From positions 4,154,001 to 4,218,000 of the forward strand of contig NZ_CP032698.1 in the NCBI RefSeq assembly GCF_003627815.1: DNA of 64,000 nt, written 5' to 3'. The DNA comes from Streptomyces hundungensis. Its GTDB lineage: Bacteria > Actinomycetota > Actinomycetes > Streptomycetales > Streptomycetaceae. Of the stretch, positions 55,514 to 63,154 are shown piece after piece. The first letter of the stretch is position 1. Every line of letters starts with the position of its first letter. Made by a program: the position numbers and the translations under genes. The notes below the pieces were generated by a model. The model searched no databases. It was given only the letters and a program-made list of their open reading frames with translations, and was not told the DNA's origin.

Positions 55514-57012
55514 CGTGCGTCGCCCTTCGGGTGGGGGTGGGAGGAAGCCGTCTCCGGCGTGACGGCGGCGGGGGAGGTCGCCCCGCCCGGGGCGTTCGCG
55601 CGGTCGGGGAAGACCCAGGCGCGGAACAGCAGGAAGCGCAGGACCGTCGCCGCGAGGTTCGCCGCGACCAGGACGGCCACCTCGGTGGAGTGCGCGGCGT
55701 GCGCGTGCGCGGCGTCGAGGGCGGCGAGCGAGCCGCTGGTCAGGGCGAGCCCGATGGCGAACACCGCCAGGCCCTGCGCCTGGTGGCGTACCGCACGGTC
55801 CCGGCCGCGTACCCCGAAGGTCAGCCGCCGGTTGGCCGAGGTGTTGGCGACCGCCGACACCAACAGGGCCGTGGCGTTGGCGAGTTGGGGGTTCATGGCG
55901 GTGCGCGCGAGCGCGTACAGGGCGAGGTAGAAGAGCGTGGAGAGCGCGCCCACCACGCAGAACCCGACGAGCTGGCGGGCCAGGCCCCCCGGCACCCCGG
56001 GGAGCTGCCGGTCCCTGGGGTCGTCGCCGAACGGCCGCGAGAGCCGGTCCAGCGGCAGCGCCCCCACCGCCAGCGCCCGCCCGACGCGCCACACCCCCTT
56101 GAGGTCGTCCATCGCCGTGCTGACGATGTGCACGGTGCTGGCCGGATCGTCGACCCAGTCCACCGGCACCTCATGGATCCTCAGTCCGGCCCGCTCGGCG
56201 AGCACCAGCATCTCGGTGTCGAAGAACCACCCGCTGTCCTCGACCATCGGCAGCAGCCGCTGCGCCACATCGCGCCGGATCGCCTTGAACCCGCACTGGG
56301 CGTCGGAGAACCGGGCCGCCAGGGAGCCGCGCAGGATCAGGTTGTACGTACGCGAGATGAACTCCCGCTTGGCGCCGCGCACCACCCGCGAGGACCGCGC
56401 CAGACGCGAACCGATCGCGAGGTCCGAGTGGCCGGAGATGAGCGGAGCGACCAGCGGCAACAGGGCGTTGAGGTCGGTGGACAGATCCACGTCCATGTAC
56501 GCGAGCACGGGCGCGTCGGACGCCGACCACACGGTGCGCAGGGCCCGCCCGCGCCCCTTCTCCTCCAGCCGGAAGGCCCGCACCTCGGACAGATCACCGG
56601 CAAGTGCGGCCGCTATCAAGGGAGTTGAGTCGGTGCTGGCGTTGTCGGCGATGGTGATGCGGAAGCCGTACGGAAAGGTCCGCGCGAGGTGCTCGTGCAA
56701 CCGCCGCACACAGGGCTCCAGGTCCCGCTCCTCGTTGTGGACGGGAACGGTCACATCGAGCACGGGCACGCCGGCCGCCTGCACGGGCAGATGCTGCCGG
56801 GCGGGGAGGGCGGTCGGTTGCGGGGGCGACTTCGTCGGGTGCGGCGGCGTGTGCGGCGCCGGGTGTGGTGTCGGATGCGCCGGGTCGGTGGCGTGCGGTG
56901 TCGGATGCCTCGGGTCCGCCGGGTGCGGTGTCGGATGCGCCGGGTCGGCCGCGTGTGGCGCGGTCGGGGCGCCCGTAGCGCCGGGGGCGCTCGCAGAGGG
57001 GTCGGTTCGCAT
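55510..57012 (-). CDS. Bifunctional GT2 glycosyltransferase / GtrA flippase-like protein
   Basis: The 500 residues start with a His/Pro/Thr-rich leader encoded by a tandem DNA repeat (HPTPHPADP units, about 56850-56960). A dolichol-phosphate-mannose-synthase-like GT2 domain follows (VTVPVHNEERDLEPCVRRL, ADNASTDST, AYMDVDLSTDL, DAQCGFKAIRRDVAQRLLP), then a four-span GtrA domain (LVGFCVVGALSTLFYLAL). It would make and flip the lipid-linked sugar used by the GT39 enzyme. ATG 57012; a GTG at 57042 is possible. Confidence 0.9.
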   Translation of the reverse strand: MRTDPSASAPGATGAPTAPHAADPAHPTPHPADPRHPTPHATDPAHPTPHPAPHTPPHPTKSPPQPTALPARQHLPVQAAGVPVLDVTVPVHNEERDLEPCVRRLHEHLARTFPYGFRITIADNASTDSTPLIAAALAGDLSEVRAFRLEEKGRGRALRTVWSASDAPVLAYMDVDLSTDLNALLPLVAPLISGHSDLAIGSRLARSSRVVRGAKREFISRTYNLILRGSLAARFSDAQCGFKAIRRDVAQRLLPMVEDSGWFFDTEMLVLAERAGLRIHEVPVDWVDDPASTVHIVSTAMDDLKGVWRVGRALAVGALPLDRLSRPFGDDPRDRQLPGVPGGLARQLVGFCVVGALSTLFYLALYALARTAMNPQLANATALLVSAVANTSANRRLTFGVRGRDRAVRHQAQGLAVFAIGLALTSGSLAALDAAHAHAAHSTEVAVLVAANLAATVLRFLLFRAWVFPDRANAPGGATSPAAVTPETASSHPHPKGDAR

Positions 57013-57038
57013 ACGTGCGACCCTCGCGAGCCCCGCTG

Positions 57039-58709
57039 TCACACCTGTGTGGTCGACCTGTGCTCAGCCTGTGAGGTGGGGGCCGGGGCGGCGGAGCCGG
57101 GCGCGCCGGGGAGGTGGACCGTGAACACCGTCCGCCCGGGCCGGCTGTGTACGTCCACCCGGCCGCCGTGCGCGGCGACGACGGCCTGCACGATGGCGAG
57201 CCCGAGGCCGGTGGACCCGGCGGTGGACCCGGCGGTGCGCGAACGGGAGGCGTCCCCGCGCGCGAACCGCTCGAAGACGCGCGGCAGCAGGGCGGACGGG
57301 ATCCCGGGCCCGGTGTCCTCGACCGCGACGACGGCGTCCGGCCCGCGCACCTCGACCCGGGCGGTGACGGTCGTCCCCGGCGGGGTGTGCGTACGGGCGT
57401 TGGCGAGCAGATTGACCAGCACCTGCTGGAGCCGCTCCGCGTCCCCGTACACGGCGACGGGCTCCTCGGGCAGTTGCAGCCGCCAGGTGTGCCCCTGCCC
57501 GGCGGCATGGGCGTCCCCGACCGCGTCCACCACCAGGGCGGAGAGATCAGTGCTCTCGTACGAGAGCGGGCGTCCGGCGTCGAGCCGGGCGAGCAGCAGC
57601 AGGTCCTCGACCAGGCCCGTCATGCGGGCCGCCTCCGACTCGATGCGGCCGAGCGAGTGCCGGGTGTCGGGCCCGACGTCCTCGCGTCCGCGCCGGGTCA
57701 GCTCGGCGTACCCGCGGATGGAGGCGAGCGGGGTCCTGAGTTCATGGCTGGCGTCGGCGACGAACTGCCGCACCCGCGTCTCGCTCTCCTGGCGCGCGCT
57801 GAGCGCCTCGTGGACGTGGTCCAGCATCCGGTTGAGCGCGGCGCCCACCTGGCCGACCTCGGTCCTGGCGTCCGCCTCGGCCGCCGGAACCCGCTCGTGC
57901 AGCGCCACCTCGCCGCTGTGCAGGGGGAGTTCGGATACCCGGGTGGCCGTCGACGCGACCCTGCGCAGCGGCCGCAGGGCCACCCCGACGATGGCCGCGC
58001 CCGCGATCCCCGCGGCGACGAGCCCGGCGGCGGTCACGCAAATGACCACCACCACAAGGGTGTTGACGGTCGAGTCGACGGCGGCGTTGGGGAAGCCGAG
58101 CACGAAGTCGTTCTCGCGGTCCCACACGGCCCGGTAGTCGCCGAGGCCGGCGATCGTCACGGAGTGCACCCGGCCGTCCTTGGGCACGGCGGCGAGCGCC
58201 CGGGTCTGCGCGGCGGTCAGCGCGGCGCTGCGAGCCTCGCCCTGCCGCTCGGGCCGGACCGCCTGCGCACCGGCGACCCGTCCGTCGGCGCCCGCGCCGG
58301 CCGCCACCGCGTGCAGCGGCTGCCCGGGCCGGGACACGACGAAGTCGATCCGCCCGGCACCCTTGTTCGTACCAGTACCAGTACCAGTACCAGTGCCCGT
58401 ACCGCTGCCGGGGTCGCCGGCGAGCGGGCCGGAGCCCGGCGACTCGTGGCCGACCATCCGGCCGGGCACGAGGGCGCCACGCAACTGGGCGTCGAGCTGG
58501 CTCTGGAGGTTGGCGCCCATCGCGAGCACCGTCACGGTCCCGATGACGGCTCCCACCACGGCGAGCAGCGCCACCGCCGACACGACGAGCCGGGTACGCA
58601 GCGACCAGGGCCCCCGGAGGGTGCGTGCCGTCCGCGCCGCTCGGGGCGTCCGCGCTGCCCGTGCCGTCCGTGCTGCTCGTGCCGTCCGTGCTGCTCGGGG
58701 CGTCCCCAC
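57039..58709 (-). CDS. Sensor histidine kinase, HAMP/HisKA type
   Basis: The 556 residues have a repetitive basic start (TARAARTARAAR), a span at 41-63, an outside domain of about 150 residues with a Gly-Thr run, a second span near 215-240, HAMP, HisKA with His322 in ADASHELRTPLASIRGY, and HATPase (NLLANARTHTPPG, DTGPGIP, GSTGLGLAIVQAV). It partners the regulator six bases upstream. A GTACCA hexanucleotide repeat (58369-58394) encodes the Gly-Thr run. GTG 58709. Confidence 0.92.
   Translation of the reverse strand: MGTPRAARTARAARTARAARTPRAARTARTLRGPWSLRTRLVVSAVALLAVVGAVIGTVTVLAMGANLQSQLDAQLRGALVPGRMVGHESPGSGPLAGDPGSGTGTGTGTGTGTNKGAGRIDFVVSRPGQPLHAVAAGAGADGRVAGAQAVRPERQGEARSAALTAAQTRALAAVPKDGRVHSVTIAGLGDYRAVWDRENDFVLGFPNAAVDSTVNTLVVVVICVTAAGLVAAGIAGAAIVGVALRPLRRVASTATRVSELPLHSGEVALHERVPAAEADARTEVGQVGAALNRMLDHVHEALSARQESETRVRQFVADASHELRTPLASIRGYAELTRRGREDVGPDTRHSLGRIESEAARMTGLVEDLLLLARLDAGRPLSYESTDLSALVVDAVGDAHAAGQGHTWRLQLPEEPVAVYGDAERLQQVLVNLLANARTHTPPGTTVTARVEVRGPDAVVAVEDTGPGIPSALLPRVFERFARGDASRSRTAGSTAGSTGLGLAIVQAVVAAHGGRVDVHSRPGRTVFTVHLPGAPGSAAPAPTSQAEHRSTTQV
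58369..58394. repeat. Hexanucleotide microsatellite in the kinase gene
   Basis: Just over four perfect GTACCA units, in frame, encode alternating Gly and Thr in the outside domain. Slippage would change the length by two residues per unit without shifting the frame. Confidence 0.85.
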
Positions 58710-58715
58710 GCGGTC

Positions 58716-59456
58716 CTACTCCCCGGGCTTGATCAGATATCCCGCGCCGCGCCGGGTGTGGATCATCGGGGAGCGCCCGGCGTCGATCTTCCGCCGCAGA
58801 TAGGAGATGTACAGCTCGACCACGTTGGCCTGGCCGCCGAAGTCGTACGACCACACCCGGTCCAGGATCTGCGCCTTGCTGAGCACCCGGCGCGGGTTGC
58901 GCATCAGGAAGCGGAGCAGCTCGAACTCGGTCGCGGTGAGGTGGATGTTGACCCCGCCCCGGGTCACGTCGTGGCTGTCCTCGTCGAGGGTGAGGTCGCC
59001 GACGGTCAGCACCGACTCGCTGCGCAGGGCCGCCGCGCCCGAGCGGCGGATGAGACCGCGCAGCCGGGCCACGACCTCCTCCAGGCTGAACGGCTTGGTG
59101 ACGTAGTCGTCGCCGCCCGCGGTGAGCCCGGCGATCCGGTCCTCGACGGAGTCCTTGGCGGTGAGGAAGAGCACCGGCACGTCGGGGAGTTCGCGGCGCA
59201 GCCGGCCGAGGACGGCGAGGCCGTCCATGTCGGGCAGCATGATGTCCAGGACCACGGCGTCGGGCCGGAACGCCCGGGCGTCGCGCACCGCCCCGGCACC
59301 GTCACCGGCGCTGCGCACGTCCCAGCCTTCGTAGCGCAGGGCCATGGAGAGCAGCTCGCTGAGCGGCGCCTCGTCGTCCACGACGAGCACCCGGACGGGA
59401 CTGCCGTCCGGCCTGAGCATTTCGGTCCGCCCCTGGGGCGAGGAGGTAACGGTCAT
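58716..59456 (-). CDS. Response regulator, OmpR/PhoB family
   Basis: The 246 residues have a receiver with Asp27, Asp28, phosphoacceptor Asp71 (VVLDIMLPD) and Lys121 (YVTKPFS), then a winged helix (LTVGDLTLDEDSHDVTRGG, LTATEFELLRFLMRNPRRVLSK, VVELYISYLRRKID). It is the first gene of a minus-strand operon: regulator, kinase, GT2/GtrA, GT39. Starts at ATG 59456; the promoter lies in the 121 bases before it. Confidence 0.95.
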   Translation of the reverse strand: MTVTSSPQGRTEMLRPDGSPVRVLVVDDEAPLSELLSMALRYEGWDVRSAGDGAGAVRDARAFRPDAVVLDIMLPDMDGLAVLGRLRRELPDVPVLFLTAKDSVEDRIAGLTAGGDDYVTKPFSLEEVVARLRGLIRRSGAAALRSESVLTVGDLTLDEDSHDVTRGGVNIHLTATEFELLRFLMRNPRRVLSKAQILDRVWSYDFGGQANVVELYISYLRRKIDAGRSPMIHTRRGAGYLIKPGE

Positions 59457-59577
59457 GCGCCCACCCTGTGAGGGGGCCGTGAGAACAGCCTTGGCCGATC
59501 CTGTGATTTCCCTGAGAAAGTACGGGCGCGGGGCCGCTCGGCGCGGCTCGGCGGGGGGGGCTCGGGTGCGGGGCGGT

Positions 59578-60807
59578 CTACTCGCCCGAAGGTCGCCCGG
59601 GGGCCGGCCCGAAGAGACGAGCCGCGTTGTCGTGACAGACGGCCCGCAGCCACGCGTCCCCGAGCCCGAGCCGCTCCAGCGCCTCCAGTTGGTGGATGTA
59701 GGGGTAGGGGATGTTGGGAAAGTCCGAGCCGAACAGCACACGGTCCCCGAGATCCGCCAGCCGGCCGAGCTCGCCGGAGGGGAACGGCGCGAGGCGCTCG
59801 CTGAAGTCGGTGAAGGCCATGGTCGTGTCGAGCATGACGGAGCCGTACGCCTCGGCGAGGTCGAGGAAGTCGGCGTACTCCGGCATTCCCATGTGCGCGA
59901 CGATCAGCCGCAGCCGGGGGTGGCGCGCGAGCACGCGCCCGATCGGCCCGGGCCCGGTGTACTTCCCCGGCGCGGGCCCGGAGCCGCAGTGCATCACCAC
60001 GGGCACGTCCGCCTCGGCGAGCAGCCCCCAGACGGGGTCGAGGAGCGGATCACCGGGGTCGTAACTCCCCACCTGTACATGGGACTTGAACACCCGGGTG
60101 CCCGCTTCGAGGGCGTCTTGGACATATGCGGCGACCCCGGGCTCGGGAAAGAAGGTGGAGGTGTGCAGACACCCGTCCGTCCGCGCCGCGAAGCCGGCGC
60201 TCCACCCGTTGAGCCACGCGGCCATCCCGGGCTTGTGCGGGTAGATCATCGAGGTGAAGGCGAGCACCCCGAACTCCTCCCGCAGCAACCGCACCCGCTC
60301 GGCCTCCTCCGCCCGATAGGTGATGGGCCACTCGACCCCGCCCACCAACTCCCCGGCGGAGTCGAAATACCGCCACACCTTGTCGAGCACCCGCTGCGGC
60401 ATGAAGTGCGTATGCACATCAATCCCCCCGGGAACCCCGATCCGCCCCCAAAACCCCCGAACATGCGCCCCGTCCCGAGGCCCAGCACTGGCGGCGCTTT
60501 CGATACCGGCCGTTCCGGGGCGGGCGCCTGAATCCGCGACGCAGCCGTTCCTCGGTGCCGCGCCGCCCCTCCGCCCGGCACAGCGGTCCGATGGCGCACT
60601 GCCCAGCACCTCGCCTGCCGCCCCTGTGCCGCCATCCAACGGCACGCCGCCGGTCAACGCCGCGCCTCCGGTCAACGCCGCGCCTCCGGCCGACCCGGTA
60701 GACCCCGTAGACCCGGCCGCCCCGGTACACCCAGTAGACCCGGCCGCGCCGGCAGCCCCGCGGTCATCGGCCGCTCCCGCCACCCCACTTGCCCCTTGAT
60801 CGCTCAT
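59578..60807 (-). CDS. Amidohydrolase 2 family protein (ACMSD-like)
   Basis: The 409 residues begin with about 120 of low complexity (GAAGSTGCTGAAG, ALTGGAALTGG), followed by the TIM-barrel enzyme. Metal ligands are visible: His132 and His134 (DVHTHF), His in VVMHCGSG, His in VAHMGMPEY and Asp in LFGSDFPN. Family members decarboxylate or hydrolyse small aromatic or amide substrates. The true start may be nearer the conserved part, but ATG 60807 has GGTGGGGG before it. Confidence 0.85.
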   Translation of the reverse strand: MSDQGASGVAGAADDRGAAGAAGSTGCTGAAGSTGSTGSAGGAALTGGAALTGGVPLDGGTGAAGEVLGSAPSDRCAGRRGGAAPRNGCVADSGARPGTAGIESAASAGPRDGAHVRGFWGRIGVPGGIDVHTHFMPQRVLDKVWRYFDSAGELVGGVEWPITYRAEEAERVRLLREEFGVLAFTSMIYPHKPGMAAWLNGWSAGFAARTDGCLHTSTFFPEPGVAAYVQDALEAGTRVFKSHVQVGSYDPGDPLLDPVWGLLAEADVPVVMHCGSGPAPGKYTGPGPIGRVLARHPRLRLIVAHMGMPEYADFLDLAEAYGSVMLDTTMAFTDFSERLAPFPSGELGRLADLGDRVLFGSDFPNIPYPYIHQLEALERLGLGDAWLRAVCHDNAARLFGPAPGRPSGE

Positions 60808-60903
60808 GCCCCCACCCTCGGCCGCCCCCGCGAACCCTGTCCAGCGACCGCAGACGACCGCTGGTGCACGGCGCATCCCACCCCCGCCGAACCAGCAACC
60901 GAC

Positions 60904-60990
60904 CAACAGGCAAGCCGACGCACCTACCAACCGGTCAGCCGACGTACCGGCCAATCGGCCAGCCGACGTACCCGCCAACCGGCCGGCCAG
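60904..60990. repeat. 24-bp tandem repeat upstream of the amidohydrolase gene
   Basis: The word AGCCGACG recurs at 60913, 60937 and 60961 within CAACCGG-TCAGCCGACGTACC-type units. It lies between the amidohydrolase start and the DUF2797 stop. Confidence 0.75.
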
Positions 60991-61007
60991 GTGCGGCGGG
61001 GTTCCGC

Positions 61008-61892
61008 TCAGAACAACAAATCCTGCACCCCGCGCTCGCCCTCCTTGGGGACCTCCCGCACCGGCACGGTGACGCCCTCCGACTCCCCGGGGCGGACGGC
61101 CGCGAGATCCCAGCCGCTCATGAGCCGCGCGTCGAGCACCACGACGCCGCGCCCACCCCCGACCTCCAGGTGAAGATCGGGCCCGGCGGCGGCGATGAGC
61201 CGGCCGCTCACCACCCCGTGGTCCACGAGCTCGGTGACCACCGCCGAGGCAGCGGGAAGCCCGTCGAGCCCGAACTCCCGTGCGTGGTCGACGACTTGGC
61301 ACTCCAGCCGCTGCAAGGACTCGGGCCAATCGGCCAGCGCGACGGCCCGCGCGTGGAGCGCGGCCACCTCGGCCGCCCGCTCGGCCACCCCGGGAAGCCG
61401 GGCCCGTACCGCCCGCTTCGCCGCGTACGGAATCCGGTCCGGCACCGCGAGGGCCGCCCGGAGCAGTTCCTCGCAGCGCCGAGCCGCCATCAGGGGCCCG
61501 CGCCCGAGCCAGCCGAACGCCACCGCGCCCTGTTCGAGCAGCCGGGCCGAGCCCCGCTCCTCCGCGGTGATCCCGACCTTGACCATCCCGCTCCCGAACC
61601 AGGCGAGGTAGACCCGATAGGTACGCGGATCATCGACATAGGTATCGGCGGCGACGGAGTGCGCCCGATCGAGCCGAGCACATTCGGCGCACCGCGCCTG
61701 CGTCCCCCGCCCCGGCACCGGCGCCGCCACCGGACAGGGATTCCCCCGCGCCCCCACACAGCTCCGCACCCCGACGGCCCGGAACGCCACATCCCGCCCA
61801 TAGCCGAGCGGACTGACCCGCCCCCCTTCCCACCGCAGCCCGGGCCCCTCAACCCCCCACCGAACCCCGACACACCGCCACAACCCATCCAC
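61008..61892 (-). CDS. DUF2797 family protein
   Basis: The 294 residues match DUF2797. An N-terminal half has paired cysteines that may bind zinc (SCVGARGNPCPV and RCAECARLDRAHS). The core HSVAADTYVDDPRTYRVYLAWFGSGMVKVGITAEER resembles the GIY-YIG nuclease fold, and the C-terminal half is helical. Biochemical function unknown. The start at 61892 gives MDGLWRCVGVRW. Confidence 0.82.
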   Translation of the reverse strand: MDGLWRCVGVRWGVEGPGLRWEGGRVSPLGYGRDVAFRAVGVRSCVGARGNPCPVAAPVPGRGTQARCAECARLDRAHSVAADTYVDDPRTYRVYLAWFGSGMVKVGITAEERGSARLLEQGAVAFGWLGRGPLMAARRCEELLRAALAVPDRIPYAAKRAVRARLPGVAERAAEVAALHARAVALADWPESLQRLECQVVDHAREFGLDGLPAASAVVTELVDHGVVSGRLIAAAGPDLHLEVGGGRGVVVLDARLMSGWDLAAVRPGESEGVTVPVREVPKEGERGVQDLLF

Positions 61893-62059
61893 CCCCCGAA
61901 GCTACCGCCCCCTACTGACAACCCGGCCGTTCGCGCGAAGCGGGGGCGGACAGGAATGGGCGCCGGACGGCAACCTCGGAAGCCCCAGTTCCCCCAATCA
62001 CCGCCCACGCGGAAGTGACATTGGTCACACTTGCTGTCTCGTAAAAGCAAGGGGGACTC

Positions 62060-62188
62060 ATGAGCAGCCCATACATCAATGCCCCTGTGCGGGCCCGCAT
62101 GTACGCGACCAAGCAGCACAAGGTGATCTGGATCGTCGCGACCGTCCACGCCGCAACCCTGGACACGGACTGGAAGGCGGACCAGTAA
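62060..62188 (+). CDS. 42-residue peptide gene
   Basis: The frame encodes MSSPYINAPVRARMYATKQH then KVIWIVATVHAATLDTDWKADQ. A good AAGGGGGA site precedes ATG 62060. Upstream GACATTGGTCACACTTGCTG-CTCGTAAAAG looks like a promoter. The sequence is amphipathic and uncommon for this genome's frame noise. It could be a signalling or bacteriocin-like peptide; there is no direct evidence. Confidence 0.5.
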   Translation: MSSPYINAPVRARMYATKQHKVIWIVATVHAATLDTDWKADQ

Positions 62189-62238
62189 TCCGCACGCGCC
62201 CCCCTGTCGCCCCACGGCCCGACTCTCGCGGGGCCGCG

Positions 62239-62448
62239 TCACCAAACCTTGTCGTCGCGCTCCAGGATCAGGTTGATGGACCCCTCTTCAAGGTTGATAC
62301 CCGCATCAAGGTGCTGGTGGTAGCCGTCCCGAAGTTCGGGATCCGCGAGTGCCATGAGCCGCTCGGCAAGTTCCCTCAACCCGGCAGCGTTGGCCGCGAT
62401 GGTGACTTCGTCCGCCGAACCGTAGAGCCTGATCCGGGGTTCGTCCAT
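62239..62448 (-). CDS. Imm32-like immunity protein
   Basis: The 69 residues (MDEPRIRLYGSADEVTIAAN, LRELAERLMALADPE, HLDAGINLEEGSINLILERD) resemble, from memory, the short proteins annotated Imm32. These are proposed antidotes of polymorphic toxins, but in Streptomyces they often stand without a toxin. ATG 62448. It converges on the peptide gene at 62060. Confidence 0.6.
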   Translation of the reverse strand: MDEPRIRLYGSADEVTIAANAAGLRELAERLMALADPELRDGYHQHLDAGINLEEGSINLILERDDKVW

Positions 62449-62620
62449 GGCGCCGCGTTATCGCCCGGGGCAGAAGCCATCACTTAGATGCGGCTCACTC
62501 CTCGCGCGCAGCAGTGCAACTGCGCTTCTATCGCGTTCAGTTGACGCCAAACGACTCGTACGTACGTCTCCTCTTGGCTTGGTCTGAGACTCTGGAAGCC
62601 GATCGAGAGGGGCCGCAGCG

Positions 62621-63154
62621 ATGCAGTGGAAGATCCACGGGGAACGTCCGATCTACGAGAACAGCTGGGTGAACCTGTGGCTCACCGACGTCGAGACGCC
62701 GGATGGGAACCGCTGGGAGCACCACGTCATCAAGCTCCGGCACTTGGCGGTGGCCGCCGTGGTCAACGAGCGGCGCGAGGTCCTGATGATGTGGCGGCAC
62801 CGCTTCATCACAGATGCCTGGGCATGGGAGCTGCCCATGGGTCTGGTCGAGGAGGGCGAGACGCCCGTCGAAGCGGCCGCTCGTGAGGTGCTGGAGGAGA
62901 CCGGTTGGCGGCCCGGTCCCATCAAGCCGTTGATCTACGCTGAGCCGGCCAACGGCATCACCGACTCTCAGCATCACGTCTTCCGGGCCAATGGGGCGAC
63001 GTACAAGGGTCCGCCGACCGAGAAGAACGAGTCGGACCGAGTCGAGTGGATCCCGCTGGCCGATGTGCGGGGCATGATCGACCGGCGCGAGATCGTCAGC
63101 AGTGGCTCCCTGGTCGGACTGCTCTACGTCCTCATAGACGAGGCAATCCGCTGA
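62621..63154 (+). CDS. NUDIX hydrolase
   Basis: The 177 residues contain a complete Nudix box: Gly74, Glu80, Arg88-Glu89, Glu92-Glu93 and Gly95 in GLVEEGETPVEAAAREVLEETGW. The surrounding sequence (MMWRHRFITDAWAWELPMG, GPIKPLIYAEPANGITDSQHHVF) is like the ADP-ribose pyrophosphatase group. Substrate uncertain. ATG 62621. Its 3' end overlaps the next convergent gene by 23 bases. Confidence 0.93.
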   Translation: MQWKIHGERPIYENSWVNLWLTDVETPDGNRWEHHVIKLRHLAVAAVVNERREVLMMWRHRFITDAWAWELPMGLVEEGETPVEAAAREVLEETGWRPGPIKPLIYAEPANGITDSQHHVFRANGATYKGPPTEKNESDRVEWIPLADVRGMIDRREIVSSGSLVGLLYVLIDEAIR

